Below are positions 35,558-45,351 of a stretch of 64,000 nt of DNA, piece by piece (position 1 is the stretch's first letter; every line of letters begins with the position of its first letter). The stretch is taken from positions 372,001-436,000 of the forward strand of contig JAWPMT010000004.1 in assembly GCA_033344775.1 (NCBI GenBank). Direction: 5' to 3'. This DNA comes from Cytophagales bacterium. GTDB lineage: Bacteria; Bacteroidota; Bacteroidia; Cytophagales; Cyclobacteriaceae. A program made the translations under genes and the position numbers. A model generated the notes under the pieces. That model was not told the DNA's origin. It searched no databases and saw only the letters and a program-made list of their open reading frames with translations.

Positions 35558-36862
35558 TTAAGCAGTTGGTTTGAGTGGCTCAATCTTGCCACATAGAAGC
35601 AACACGCCAGCCAGGGCTATCAAGGCCAATGCCGACCCGATGTAGAATACTGGTTGGTAATTCCCTCCACTGGTTAGCCAGGGCACGAAAAAGGTCAACC
35701 CTGCTGCGGCCAGTTTAGCAGCCATACCTGCAAATCCGGCAAGCGTACCTACCGTCTTACCACTGAAAAAATCACTCGGTAAGGTTTGGATATTTCCAAT
35801 GGCTGTTTGAAATCCGAAAAGAATAGTTGCCATGATGATTACCGCTGTGGTCGGACCACCTGGACTCGCCAAAGCCAGTAGAGATGGCAACATGATCAAA
35901 CATCCGATGGTGATCACTAATTTTCTAGCCCTGTCTACAGACCATCCAGCCTTTAATCGGTTCTGAGCCAATAGACCTCCGAACCAGGCACCGAACATGG
36001 CTCCAACATAGGGCACCCATCCGTAAATCAATAACCCCTTGACATCCATGTTGTATACTTCGAACAAGTAGATAGGAATCCAGGAAATGAATAACCACCA
36101 AATGGGGTCAATGGCAGCTGAAGCAATAATCACCCCCCAACTTTGACGATGGGTAAGCAATTTTCCTGTACTAGGATTATATCCTTCCTCGCTGCTTGAA
36201 TCTTGATTACCGGTTGCTGATTTTTGGCCACTGAGGATATATTCCTTTTCCTCGTCGGTAATCCATGGGTGTGACTTAGGAGGAGCTTTTACGATAGCAA
36301 ACCAGGGAATCAACCAGATGAAACCAAGGGCCGCCACTGCAATGAAGATAGCGACCCAACTCCCAAGTGCAAGAGATAATGATGAAATGATTGGAATAGA
36401 AACAAGTCCTCCGATCGCTGCACCTGAGTTAAATAACCCTTGTGCAAAAGCTCTTTCTTTGGTTGGAAACCATTCTGCATTCCCTTTTGCGGCTCCCGGC
36501 CAGTTTCCCGCTTCTGAGATCCCCAAAATGGATCGAAATAAGGCAAAGGTTGTAAATGAGCCTGCAAACGCATGAAGCGCTGTAGCAATGGACCAAACAC
36601 CAATGGATAAAGCAAACCCTATGCGGGTTCCTATCCAGTCAAAAATCTTCCCGAAAATGGCCTGACCAAATGCATAGGAGAACATGAAAATGATGGTGAT
36701 GTTAGCATAGATCGCTTTGCGTTCATCAATTCCTTTGTCTGGAAAAAGATCATCGGCAATTTGAGGCCAAAGGACACTCAAGGTTTGCCGGTCGATGTAG
36801 TTGATGATGGTTGCTAGCGCAATCAGGCCTACCACCCACCATCTTAATCCTCGTAATTTCAT
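35558..36862 (-). CDS. MFS transporter, hexuronate (ExuT-like) type
   Basis: 434 residues, 12 predicted membrane helices in two halves of six with a central hydrophilic loop (around 205-235, rich in Ser/Gly/Glu). The start RWWVVGLIALATIINYIDRQTLSVLWPQI is characteristic of the anion:cation symporter group that contains ExuT and other hexuronate carriers. It probably brings unsaturated monouronate/DEH from the periplasm, where PL17 produces it, into the cytoplasm. 19 nt after kdgF and inside the PL17-kdgF-MFS-SDR-SDR run. Confidence 0.92.
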   Translation of the reverse strand: MKLRGLRWWVVGLIALATIINYIDRQTLSVLWPQIADDLFPDKGIDERKAIYANITIIFMFSYAFGQAIFGKIFDWIGTRIGFALSIGVWSIATALHAFAGSFTTFALFRSILGISEAGNWPGAAKGNAEWFPTKERAFAQGLFNSGAAIGGLVSIPIISSLSLALGSWVAIFIAVAALGFIWLIPWFAIVKAPPKSHPWITDEEKEYILSGQKSATGNQDSSSEEGYNPSTGKLLTHRQSWGVIIASAAIDPIWWLFISWIPIYLFEVYNMDVKGLLIYGWVPYVGAMFGAWFGGLLAQNRLKAGWSVDRARKLVITIGCLIMLPSLLALASPGGPTTAVIIMATILFGFQTAIGNIQTLPSDFFSGKTVGTLAGFAGMAAKLAAAGLTFFVPWLTSGGNYQPVFYIGSALALIALAGVLLLCGKIEPLKPTA

Positions 36863-36881
36863 AAATCAGTTATTGGGTTGA

Positions 36882-37256
36882 TCAATCTTTATCACCGAAA
36901 TAAGATACTCCCGCTCCACTAAGAAAATCTTCCCTTACCGGACTGAATGTATCGATCAGCATCCCTTCTTCCAGGCAAAGGGCACTATGAAGCAAGTTAG
37001 GCTCGATATAAACGCCATCTCCCCCTTTGACCACCTGTTTCACACCATCGATTTCAAATTCAAATGAACCTGAGACCACATAAGTTGCCTGGGTGTGAAA
37101 ATGACTGTGCGGTGAACCCAATGCACCTTTTTCGAATTTCACCAGAACCATCATGATCTGGTTATCATATCCAAGCATTTTTCTGGATACTCCTCCTCCG
37201 AGTTCCTCCCATTCCATGCCTTCGGTTAGGACATATTTATCGCTATTTCTCTCCAT
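36882..37256 (-). CDS. kdgF: KdgF-type cupin, unsaturated monouronate linearising enzyme
   Basis: 124 residues from the ATG at 37256, one base after the PL17 stop; an upstream in-frame TTG at 37268 would overlap PL17. Single cupin barrel with metal-site residues H50, H52, Q56 and H90 (in PHSHFHTQATYV and EPNLLHS), and KdgF-typical flanks EWEELGGGVSRKMLGY and DTFSPVREDFL. KdgF converts the cyclic 4,5-unsaturated uronate released by lyases to the linear ketone (DEH from alginate, DKI from pectin), replacing a slow spontaneous step. Coupling to the exolyase gene matches that role. Confidence 0.93.
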   Translation of the reverse strand: MERNSDKYVLTEGMEWEELGGGVSRKMLGYDNQIMMVLVKFEKGALGSPHSHFHTQATYVVSGSFEFEIDGVKQVVKGGDGVYIEPNLLHSALCLEEGMLIDTFSPVREDFLSGAGVSYFGDKD

Positions 37257-37257
37257 G

Positions 37258-39483
37258 TTATTGATCAATTCTTTTAAAGTCGTAAATACCTTGCCAATTC
37301 AATTCTCCCTGAGGGGTAGTAATCTCGTGTTGAGATGATTGACCTTTATCTTTCAGGGAAAAAGCAAATTGATATGTTTCGCCGCCTTTCAACCGAAATT
37401 GAATGGCCACGTATGCTTCAGACTGATGTAATAATTTCAAGTCTTCAACCGAGGTAAATAAGTTCAGGGGGCGCTCTGAAGGATAGTCATAACTTCCATG
37501 CACCTCATACAAATTCACAAAAGTTGTATTACCACTTGTTCTCCGTTGAAGGAGACCTGGATTCCTTCGTAGATTAAAATTGGGATCATTGGCCCCGATA
37601 CGTGTCAATAGGATCTCATCACCTGGTTCCGTCACTGAAGTAACGGTATAAAATTTCTTTCCATTGAACCAGGTCATGTTCATGATGTCATCCTGAACAG
37701 CAGATTGACCTTCAGCCCAAAGGTGCTGATAACCAGACGCCTTCCCCATAGGAGTAAGATCGTTATTCATCTTAAATGTTTGATTGGAGGACATGAATTC
37801 TCCGACATAATACAAGGGCAAATCGTATCGGGTCCCTTCAGGTGCCTGCACCGCAAAAAGATCAATGATGATGGGATGCTCCAATTCATCGATGGAGATA
37901 ACAGCCATGGTCCGATGCATGGTTACACCTTCATAAGCATTGGTTTCTGTGGCGCTTACGATCTGTACTGCATCACCTCCTGAAAAATAATACGGCGTTC
38001 CAGAAGTCGCGTCAGCTGCTTTAACATCATGATCGAAATGCGAGTCTTTATCAATTACCAGCGTATTATGAGCGATGGTTTCTTTCGCCCAACTGTGATT
38101 TTCTTTGAGGTAACCTCCCCCGTCTTTATGCTCGATGTTCACCCATCGGGCTGCTCCATAATCCTGTATGACTTCTCCTGTTTCGTCATAGAGTAAAAAC
38201 CCTAACCGATCAAAATGACCGTGTCCCATGCCATGTTTGGCGTACTTCATTACTAGTGTCAAATCCTTTGCTCTGACAATACCAATGGCTCCTTCGTCAC
38301 CGTCGGCACCATCCCGGAGCTCCATACTTCTGAATATGTATGGTGTACTTTTTCCTTCAGCAATCGCTTTAGCAGCGATTAATCCCGAATCATTTAAGGG
38401 GACTCGTCCCTGGTTTTCGATGATAGAAAGTAATCCTGAGTCTTTTCCCCCGAAATGATAGGCCATACTCACGGCATTGACCAATTCTCTAGAAGCGAGC
38501 GACATCCCTTTTTGTGCATCATTGATCGGGAAGAATTCACCCTGGGCATTCGTTTGATTTACTAAAGCACTTACCGCCTTGAGCAGTACTCCATCGCGGT
38601 AATTTAAAATATCCAATTCCGGCATTTTGTTGGCAAGGCCCTGTGCAAAGATCAGGAAGGGATACATGGCATAGCGTTGGTAATAAGGACCTTCGGTATA
38701 GTATCCGTCAGGTGAAAATGAATGATCCATTTGGGCCAGGAACCCGGCTTCTTTTTGATGGGCTGGCTTGATTGTCCCTCCATCGTTATCCACACTCACT
38801 TGATTTGACATATCCACCTTCAAGCCATACAATGCCCACTGTACTAATTCCTCATCTCCAATCACCAGGCCGACCATTCCGACAGCCGCATTGCCCCAAG
38901 TACTGTGGTTATGGATTCTATTGAAAAATTGAGGGTTCTCAACCGAAACGTACTCTGCGTAAGGCCTGAACAAATCCTGATTCAATTTTTTACGTGTCTT
39001 TTTATCCAACCAATCGTAGATACAGTCATAGGCCTGACTGGTATAGACCAACCAGTTCGCATCGTTCAAACATTGCCAGAACAACTTACCACGAGCATAA
39101 GATCTGGTTGCTGGGTGCTTATCTAATGTTGGGTACAGTTTTGCATAAGCCAGGAGCATGTCCCGGATGTACACCGCATACTTCTCATCCTGGGTGATTT
39201 GAAATAGCACGCCGGCCTTCTGCATGGTGAAGAAATTGGACTTGTGCTTTTCATGTGTATATCCGCCAGCCAGGTCTTTCGGTACGGGGACATCCATCTC
39301 TTCAGCCAGGGCCAGATCCACTTGCTCTTGAACAGCTTTCAGCGATTGATCAAACAGAGGAATCTTCCCGGCGGAGTTTCGAATATTTTCAACCCCCGAC
39401 CTGGTCAGGATCAAACGAGGATGATCCTGAGACCAAGTGAAGGTCATATGAAGAAAAAGTACTATCGTTAGTAATATTCTCAC
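37258..39483 (-). CDS. PL17 oligoalginate lyase
   Basis: 741 residues from a GTG start. Signal peptide to about 19 (FTWSQ). Alpha/alpha-barrel alginate_lyase domain (about 60-370) followed by a heparinase II/III-like beta-sheet domain (about 395-600). Catalytic residues comparable to Alg17C: N192 and H193 in IHNHSTWGN, and Y261/Y262 in PDGYYTEGPYYQR; the later KHGMGHGHFDRLG block supplies the downstream His. PL17 enzymes cut oligoalginates exolytically to unsaturated monouronate, here probably in the periplasm. First gene of the run with kdgF, MFS and two SDRs. The 289-nt upstream gap (39484-39772) shows no copy of the GntR palindrome and no other gene. Confidence 0.95.
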   Translation of the reverse strand: MRILLTIVLFLHMTFTWSQDHPRLILTRSGVENIRNSAGKIPLFDQSLKAVQEQVDLALAEEMDVPVPKDLAGGYTHEKHKSNFFTMQKAGVLFQITQDEKYAVYIRDMLLAYAKLYPTLDKHPATRSYARGKLFWQCLNDANWLVYTSQAYDCIYDWLDKKTRKKLNQDLFRPYAEYVSVENPQFFNRIHNHSTWGNAAVGMVGLVIGDEELVQWALYGLKVDMSNQVSVDNDGGTIKPAHQKEAGFLAQMDHSFSPDGYYTEGPYYQRYAMYPFLIFAQGLANKMPELDILNYRDGVLLKAVSALVNQTNAQGEFFPINDAQKGMSLASRELVNAVSMAYHFGGKDSGLLSIIENQGRVPLNDSGLIAAKAIAEGKSTPYIFRSMELRDGADGDEGAIGIVRAKDLTLVMKYAKHGMGHGHFDRLGFLLYDETGEVIQDYGAARWVNIEHKDGGGYLKENHSWAKETIAHNTLVIDKDSHFDHDVKAADATSGTPYYFSGGDAVQIVSATETNAYEGVTMHRTMAVISIDELEHPIIIDLFAVQAPEGTRYDLPLYYVGEFMSSNQTFKMNNDLTPMGKASGYQHLWAEGQSAVQDDIMNMTWFNGKKFYTVTSVTEPGDEILLTRIGANDPNFNLRRNPGLLQRRTSGNTTFVNLYEVHGSYDYPSERPLNLFTSVEDLKLLHQSEAYVAIQFRLKGGETYQFAFSLKDKGQSSQHEITTPQGELNWQGIYDFKRIDQ

Positions 39484-39772
39484 TAGTGTATTTTGATAAT
39501 TTCTTGTGTCCTTAAAGACTTAGGGTTCATGTCGAAGCAAGTATCCATCTCCAGCAATTGAGGCATTGTAATCTTACCTTTGACCTGAAATAACAATTTA
39601 CTTTTCTTCATTAGTTGTGGACTCATTGATCTGAGTTGGGTGATTTTAGATTTAAGTTTTTAAAATTTCAAGTTTGTAAATGAAAAGGAGGACTCAGGCA
39701 CTTTAACCATTGTATCAGCCCCTAAGATCTCCTGTTTCTATCTAAACCAAATTATGAACTATATTCTTAGGA

Positions 39773-41104
39773 TTAGTAACCAGTATTTTGAGTAATCTCC
39801 CCAAAACTGGACAACACTTCAGAAATAGGAATAGGAAACAGATAATACTCATTTCCAAATGACTCTCCCATTTCTGCTTGTGCAGTTCCTGTTCTGGTCA
39901 AATCAAACCAACGGTGACCTTCGAATGCCAACTCCAACCTTCTCTCATCCTGAATGGCTTGACGTACCAACGCCTGCGAATTCAGCACGGTATGATCCAG
40001 CACATTCAGTCCTGCTCTTGTTCTGATGGGATCTAACAAATCCAGAACAGCTTCCGCTGAAGATCCGTTTTCATTTAAAGTCTCCGCATACAACAAGATG
40101 ACATCAGCCAATCGAATTTCGATCCAATCATGATCAGGACCTCCCGTCTGAGGGAATTTAGGCGAAGCCATTGTCGTTTCATCGATGGTCACTGCTCTTC
40201 TCAAATCACCGCCAGCTAGAGCCTCTGACGCTACTGCATCGAATGCGGCAATTAAATCAGAATCCAGCGGCAACAACGACTTGGTATCTAGGCCACCTGA
40301 CCATGACCAAAACTCAGAGAAGCCATACTCATCAGTAATAGAACTTGATACTTGTGTAGCGAAGATAATCTCTGAATTCAAATCATTGTCCACTCCAAAG
40401 ATATCTGCAAAGTTGGCCTGCAGTTCGATTCCAGCGGCAGCTGCCCCATTTACCACTGCTGCCAAATGCGATTCCGCACTTCCGAAATCACCTCTGTGCA
40501 CATAAACTTTACCCAGCAAAGCTCTGGCAGCCAATTGTGATGCTCTGCCATCTACGATGTTAACACTCAATGCGGAAATCGCATCCTGTAAGTCAGGAAT
40601 GATCACATTATCATACACTTGAGCCGCAGGTTGCCTGGTCAATATCGAAGGATCCGTTACACTTGGCGAAGAAGTTAAATTAACAGTCACATCACCGAAT
40701 ACTCGAACGAGTTTAAAGTAGGAAAGCGCTCTCAAGAATTTGGCCTCCCCAACTTCTGTGTCATTGGTTGAGTTCTCAATCACATTGTTCGCACTCAAGA
40801 TCGATTTGTAAAGTGCTGAATAGAAAGGACTGAAAAACTGATCTTCCATCGCGGTAAGATCCGGACCAAATACATCAAATTCTGTAAATGGCGCTTCGAA
40901 CATGAAAGCATTGTCAGCCCTGAAGTCCCCCATGACCGCCATCGGTGTGGCAGAACCATGCTGATAGAAATAAGCGGCGTTCAATACCCCATCAAAATCT
41001 GTCAAAGAATTTGAAGTAGCGATGTTAGGGGGAAATTGATCCAGGTCTTCGGTACAAGCCGAAACAAGCAATAAGACCGCCAATAATTTATATATCGTTT
41101 TCAT
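39773..41104 (-). CDS. susD: SusD/RagB-type glycan-binding lipoprotein (pair 2)
   Basis: 443 residues; lipobox LLVSAC (Cys17). SusD features: FLRALSYFKLVRVFGDV near 110, ARALLGKVYVHRGD, and the C-terminal DERRLELAFEGHRWFDLTRTG block, ending NEYYLFPIPISEV. Shorter than partner 1 (516). 11 nt downstream of susC2. Probably binds alginate oligomers at the surface; having two pairs may reflect different chain lengths or M/G composition (inference). Confidence 0.95.
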   Translation of the reverse strand: MKTIYKLLAVLLLVSACTEDLDQFPPNIATSNSLTDFDGVLNAAYFYQHGSATPMAVMGDFRADNAFMFEAPFTEFDVFGPDLTAMEDQFFSPFYSALYKSILSANNVIENSTNDTEVGEAKFLRALSYFKLVRVFGDVTVNLTSSPSVTDPSILTRQPAAQVYDNVIIPDLQDAISALSVNIVDGRASQLAARALLGKVYVHRGDFGSAESHLAAVVNGAAAAGIELQANFADIFGVDNDLNSEIIFATQVSSSITDEYGFSEFWSWSGGLDTKSLLPLDSDLIAAFDAVASEALAGGDLRRAVTIDETTMASPKFPQTGGPDHDWIEIRLADVILLYAETLNENGSSAEAVLDLLDPIRTRAGLNVLDHTVLNSQALVRQAIQDERRLELAFEGHRWFDLTRTGTAQAEMGESFGNEYYLFPIPISEVLSSFGEITQNTGY

Positions 41105-41115
41105 TAGTTTCTTAT

Positions 41116-44100
41116 TTAGAAATTAACATTTACACCAAAAGTGAAACTTCTTACAATTGGACTTGCGCCCACTTGTACTCCATAAGTAGTAGGTCCGAGG
41201 TAACCACCATTTGTAATTTCCACACCTTCAGGATTAAAAGAGGTATAATCATCTGCCCATAGATATAGCAGATTTGTCGCTGCAACATATACTCGCGCAG
41301 ATCTTATTCCGACTTTACTAATCAGGTCTTGACGAAGTGTGTAACCAATGGTCATGTTTCGTAAAGCTATATAAGAAGCATCCTGCACCATCGCGTCAGT
41401 TTGATCTCTGGCTCGTGCATAATGAAGTCCATTATGATCAGCAATACCATCATCATCTGCATCAAAACTATCACGCAATCTTCCACCCCATTGTGATTCA
41501 TAATACAACGGATCGATGTTGAATACGTCTCCACCTTGTGCTCCCTGAAACGATAAGGTCATATCAAAGTCTTTGTAACGCAAGGAATGAGTCATCCCCC
41601 AGTAAAAATCCGGAGTATTTTGTCCGATCTTAACCAGATCGCCACCTTCTTCAACCGTTCTTGTTCGGTCAATGACGCCATCACCGTTTTGGTCTACTAC
41701 ATAGTATTCACCGCTAGTGATTCCATTGTTTCTTGTGGGATCTGCAACGTGCTCCATTTCTACCTGACCGATGGTTTCCAGTCCCCACATTTCGCCAATT
41801 TCTCCGCCAACATAGTTTCTGAATACCGGGCCACGACCACTCTGCCCGTAAATAGTAGGTGCAAGCTCCGTTAGACCTCCGAGATCAGTAATTTCAGTAT
41901 TCACCGTCGACAGATTACCAGACATATTCCAGGTGAGATCTCCCCTCTCCAGCACATCTAACCCTAACTCGAACTCAAAACCAGAACTTTTCAAGTCTCC
42001 TGAATTCAATCTCACTGAGGTCGTACCAAGTACTTCGGATACACTCTGATTAATAAGAATGTCTTCAATGTCCGAAGTGTAGTAGTCAATACCTAATGTT
42101 ACCCTATTTTGAAGGATTCCAAAATTGATCCCGTAATTGGTCTCGGTATTGGTTTGCCACGTCAAATCAGGATTAGCTACATCTGTAGGAATAAGGAAAG
42201 CGTTTCCAAAAACTGATGCTTGAGGGTTCAACAAACTCAATGAGCTAAATGCTCCCAGATCAGAAGTAGTCCCCAAAGATCCTGTGCTAAATCTCAACTT
42301 CAACAAATTCAGGAAATTCAAATTATAGAAATCCTCATTATGAATGTTCCAGCCCAATGACAAAGCAGGAAAAGCTTCGAAGCGATTGTTTCTCCCTAAA
42401 CGAGAATCTCCATCTCTTCTAAGAGAAACAGATACCAGATAACGATCATCATAAGCATAATTGATTCTTCCGAAAATACTTCTTCGAGCGATTGTCTCAT
42501 CTCGTTCAGTTATACTAATATCAGCAGGATCGAGTAATGCAAAATTTAATGGTTGTCCATAAGGCACATTCGTACCCCTAAGAGCTGTAGCACTAATATT
42601 GAAATTCTGGAATTCCACACCTACTACCGCTGAGATATCATGATCTCCAAATTTCTGAGCATAATTCAAAGTGGTTTCACTCAACATGGAAGATCGCTTC
42701 GTATCTGTTTGATCCAGGTCCGTCTGATTGGTTCGAGCTCTTGAATCTGCTCGCAGTAATTGATGATAGTAATCCTGCGTATCCCGGATATCAGCACCGA
42801 TTACCGTTTTCACATTCAATCCTTCAATGATCTCAAATTGCAAGTAGCTGCTCACATTGGCGAAATACGTCTTTTGCCACTGGTCCGCATTGTCCAGCTT
42901 AGCAGCAGGACCCGCATCACCAGATCCACCGATCCCGTTTCCACTTCTGCCATAGTGCCAATCTTCAGCAAACTCACCTGGCTGTAACGTGTAAATACTG
43001 TTATTCCATGGAGCATCATCTCCTCCTCTAAATCCAGCATCGAAACCAGCGAGGCCTAGCGCCTGTGCTTGTTGATCTAACTGCTGAACGAACGCAATAG
43101 AAGCCTCGGTATGATAAATAGGATGCACACTGTAGGCTCTTAATAGGTCTCTCATGTCGTGAGCGACAATGTCCTGATCTGAAACAAAACCATTGATACT
43201 CAAGCCAGTCTTAAAGCGTTTTCCCAATTTCGCATCCAAATTCAAACGTCCATTGAATCGTTCAAAACCCTGGGTGATCACAATTCCTTCTGTATTCTGA
43301 TAACCTACAGAAGCAAAGTAGTTGATGTCTTCCGTTCCTCCACTCACACTGAAATCATGGCTTTGCATTGATCCAGTTCGGAAAAGCCAATCTTCTACGG
43401 ATACCACATCCGGAGAATTCCTAAATCCATTTAAGCGGTATGCCAATAATTCAGGATCTACTTCAGATACGTTGAATGTTCCATTAGCGATGCCATTATC
43501 AATGGTATTGGCCCATTCTCCTGCGGTCTGGGTAATATTATCATTTCTATACCTGTTGGACACACTCGTATATCCATTGTAAGAAAAGCTTGCTTTGCCT
43601 GATTTCCCCTTCTTGGTAGTCACCAGAATGACACCATTGGCTCCTCGTGAACCATAGATTGCAGCGGAAGCAGCATCTTTCAGTACTTCCAGGCTTTCAA
43701 TGTCATTTGGATTAACCGTCGCCAAACTTCCTGAAATAGGGAATCCGTCAACAACAATGAGTGGACTTGAATTTCCATTAACGGTCGATGCTGCTCTAAT
43801 CTGTATTCTGGGATCAGCACCAGGCTCCCCACTTTGGTTCTGGATTAACACACCCGATAATTTACCGGCGAGTGCATCATCTACTCGTACTGCCTGGATG
43901 GCCGCTACATCACGCCCCTCAACCTGTGCAATTGCACCAGTATTGTGAGACTTCTTTCGAGTACCGTACCCCACAACGACCACTTCTTCCAGCTCGGCGA
44001 TATCAACGTCAAGCGTCACGTTGATGGTAGACCGTCCATTGACGCCCACAATCTGGGTAGTAAATCCTACGGAGGAAATTTCTAATGAAGCGTTACTGGC

Positions 44101-44322
44101 TGCAGTTAAGGTAAAATTCCCATCAATGTCAGTAACAGTACCCACGGTACTTCCTTGCACGCGAATGGTTACTCCAGGTAAGCCTTCACCACCTTCGTCC
44201 GTAACTTTCCCGGAAATCGACTGTTGGGCATACGCCAACAGAGAGAACATGCAAAGCATCGCAAACAACCAGCCACGCAGGTGATTCAGATGCTTTCTTG
44301 TGCCTTGTAAAATGTTATTCAT
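41116..44322 (-). CDS. susC: SusC/RagA-type TonB-dependent oligosaccharide transporter (pair 2)
   Basis: 1068 residues. Signal peptide (LLAYAQ), carboxypeptidase-D regulatory-like domain (ISGKVTDEGGEGLPGVTI), then LEEVVVVGYGTRKKSHNTGAI, the plug (LIVVDGF, SLEVLKDAASAAIYGSRG) and a barrel ending VNVNF. The N-terminal domain is very similar to that of susC1, while barrel sequences diverge. No perfect GntR palindrome lies in its 240-nt upstream gap, unlike susC1; instead that gap contains a plus-strand promoter and terminator for a possible small RNA. Confidence 0.96.
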   Translation of the reverse strand: MNNILQGTRKHLNHLRGWLFAMLCMFSLLAYAQQSISGKVTDEGGEGLPGVTIRVQGSTVGTVTDIDGNFTLTAASNASLEISSVGFTTQIVGVNGRSTINVTLDVDIAELEEVVVVGYGTRKKSHNTGAIAQVEGRDVAAIQAVRVDDALAGKLSGVLIQNQSGEPGADPRIQIRAASTVNGNSSPLIVVDGFPISGSLATVNPNDIESLEVLKDAASAAIYGSRGANGVILVTTKKGKSGKASFSYNGYTSVSNRYRNDNITQTAGEWANTIDNGIANGTFNVSEVDPELLAYRLNGFRNSPDVVSVEDWLFRTGSMQSHDFSVSGGTEDINYFASVGYQNTEGIVITQGFERFNGRLNLDAKLGKRFKTGLSINGFVSDQDIVAHDMRDLLRAYSVHPIYHTEASIAFVQQLDQQAQALGLAGFDAGFRGGDDAPWNNSIYTLQPGEFAEDWHYGRSGNGIGGSGDAGPAAKLDNADQWQKTYFANVSSYLQFEIIEGLNVKTVIGADIRDTQDYYHQLLRADSRARTNQTDLDQTDTKRSSMLSETTLNYAQKFGDHDISAVVGVEFQNFNISATALRGTNVPYGQPLNFALLDPADISITERDETIARRSIFGRINYAYDDRYLVSVSLRRDGDSRLGRNNRFEAFPALSLGWNIHNEDFYNLNFLNLLKLRFSTGSLGTTSDLGAFSSLSLLNPQASVFGNAFLIPTDVANPDLTWQTNTETNYGINFGILQNRVTLGIDYYTSDIEDILINQSVSEVLGTTSVRLNSGDLKSSGFEFELGLDVLERGDLTWNMSGNLSTVNTEITDLGGLTELAPTIYGQSGRGPVFRNYVGGEIGEMWGLETIGQVEMEHVADPTRNNGITSGEYYVVDQNGDGVIDRTRTVEEGGDLVKIGQNTPDFYWGMTHSLRYKDFDMTLSFQGAQGGDVFNIDPLYYESQWGGRLRDSFDADDDGIADHNGLHYARARDQTDAMVQDASYIALRNMTIGYTLRQDLISKVGIRSARVYVAATNLLYLWADDYTSFNPEGVEITNGGYLGPTTYGVQVGASPIVRSFTFGVNVNF

Positions 44323-44394
44323 TTTTTAAGATTTTCGAATTGTAAATAGGTTAGATAGCGTCGGGAAAAATTCAGGCACTCCTCACAATAATAA

Positions 44395-44425
44395 TTTCAA
44401 ATAAAAAAGCGATTTTCTATATTTG
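44395..44425 (+). promoter_or_regulatory. Bacteroidota-type promoter for candidate small RNA
   Basis: TTTC (44395-44398), 19-nt spacer, TATATTTG (44418-44425). The second box matches TAnnTTTG exactly and spacing fits the Bacteroidota sigma factor. It points right, against the flanking minus-strand genes, and no plus-strand ORF follows. Confidence 0.55.
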
Positions 44426-44431
44426 AGGCGA

Positions 44432-44535
44432 AAGGAATACCTTCAACACTGAAGAACTACGATCGGCAAAATTGTATTTCAAGTTGAAGTGTCCCGACTT
44501 GATTGGATTAGCCCTGGGCTGATCCAATTTTTTTT
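44432..44535 (+). ncRNA. Candidate small RNA upstream of and opposite to susC2
   Basis: About 104 nt, bounded by the promoter at 44395-44425 and a strong intrinsic terminator: stem ATTGGATTAGCCC (44502-44514) pairing with GGGCTGATCCAAT (44516-44528, one G-U), then a T-tract. Internal complementarity CTTCAAC (44441-44447) with GTTGAAG (44483-44489) would close a second stem. Small RNAs antisense to susC leaders are known in Bacteroides polysaccharide loci. No ORF is present. The 5' end is estimated from the -7 box. The tight apical loop of the terminator means a few stem pairs will open. Expression is not proven. Confidence 0.5.
44502..44535 (+). terminator. Plus-strand intrinsic terminator in the gntR3-susC2 gap
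   Basis: Thirteen-pair inverted repeat (ATTGGATTAGCCC / GGGCTGATCCAAT) followed on the plus strand by eight or nine T. The minus-strand side ends in CAAGTCGGG without T, so it does not terminate the neighbouring minus-strand gntR gene. A terminator pointing away from all annotated genes calls for an unannotated transcript. Confidence 0.75.
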
Positions 44536-44562
44536 GTTCAATTGGTATTCATCCCATGCTTA

Positions 44563-45297
44563 TTATGGTTGGCCGTTGGACAATTGTTTAAAATCAGCTG
44601 AATTCACATAATCCCTGATATTGCTCAAGTGTTCTGCAATGGCTTCACCCGCTTTCGTAGCATCCTGATTACGTATGTGTTCTAAGATCATCTCATGTTG
44701 CTTTATGGCAACTTCAACCAAGACATCATCACATACCTTGTGCTTCTTAAAAAATGCCAGAATATCTGGAGTGATGATCATTAGCAATGATTTCAAAACT
44801 GAATTCTTGCCTGCATCGGCGATTTTAATGTGAAACAAAAGATCTTCCTCTGCCGCATCCTGGTTACTGAGCACCTTTTCTTTATGAGCCTCTAGTGCTT
44901 TTTGAAGTTCCACCAAATCTTCGACAGTCCTGTTTTTGGCCGCGAGAATGGCACCCTGAGTCTCAAGTAATACACGTGTTTCAACCAGTGATTTAAAATC
45001 GTTGTTATGAAGACTTAGCATATCAGTAATAAGCCCTTCTAGGGCCGGAAGTCCCATCCCCGCAACTACTGTCCCGCTTTGAGGCAGGGTTTTGAGGATC
45101 CCATAGAATTCCAGTTTCTTTAGCGCATCACGTAGATGTGTTCGGCCTACTCCCAAACGGTCGCACATTTGCCGCTCACTAGGAAGGCGATCCCCAGGAT
45201 TGAGTTGCCCTGAAGAGATCAATTCCTTAATTTGACGGATGATCTTATCAGCGGGAGATTCGATTTCGATCTGAGAAAAACTATTGAGTACTTCCAT
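44563..45297 (-). CDS. FadR-family GntR transcriptional regulator (copy 3)
   Basis: 244 residues. Winged helix about 10-78 (ISSGQLNPGDRLPSERQMCD, LRDALKKLEFYGILKT) and FCD helical domain about 95-235. Closest by eye to copy 2 (same length and N-terminus MEVLNSFSQIEIESPADKIIRQ-like, broken at IEIESP). A perfect palindrome starts 54 nt upstream, so autoregulation is likely. It marks the right end of the alginate locus. Three paralogues may read different inducers while sharing an operator. Confidence 0.94.
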   Translation of the reverse strand: MEVLNSFSQIEIESPADKIIRQIKELISSGQLNPGDRLPSERQMCDRLGVGRTHLRDALKKLEFYGILKTLPQSGTVVAGMGLPALEGLITDMLSLHNNDFKSLVETRVLLETQGAILAAKNRTVEDLVELQKALEAHKEKVLSNQDAAEEDLLFHIKIADAGKNSVLKSLLMIITPDILAFFKKHKVCDDVLVEVAIKQHEMILEHIRNQDATKAGEAIAEHLSNIRDYVNSADFKQLSNGQP

Positions 45298-45351
45298 TGA
45301 ATAGATTAGACTTCAGGTTAATTGAAGAATTAAAGCATTAATTGATCAATA

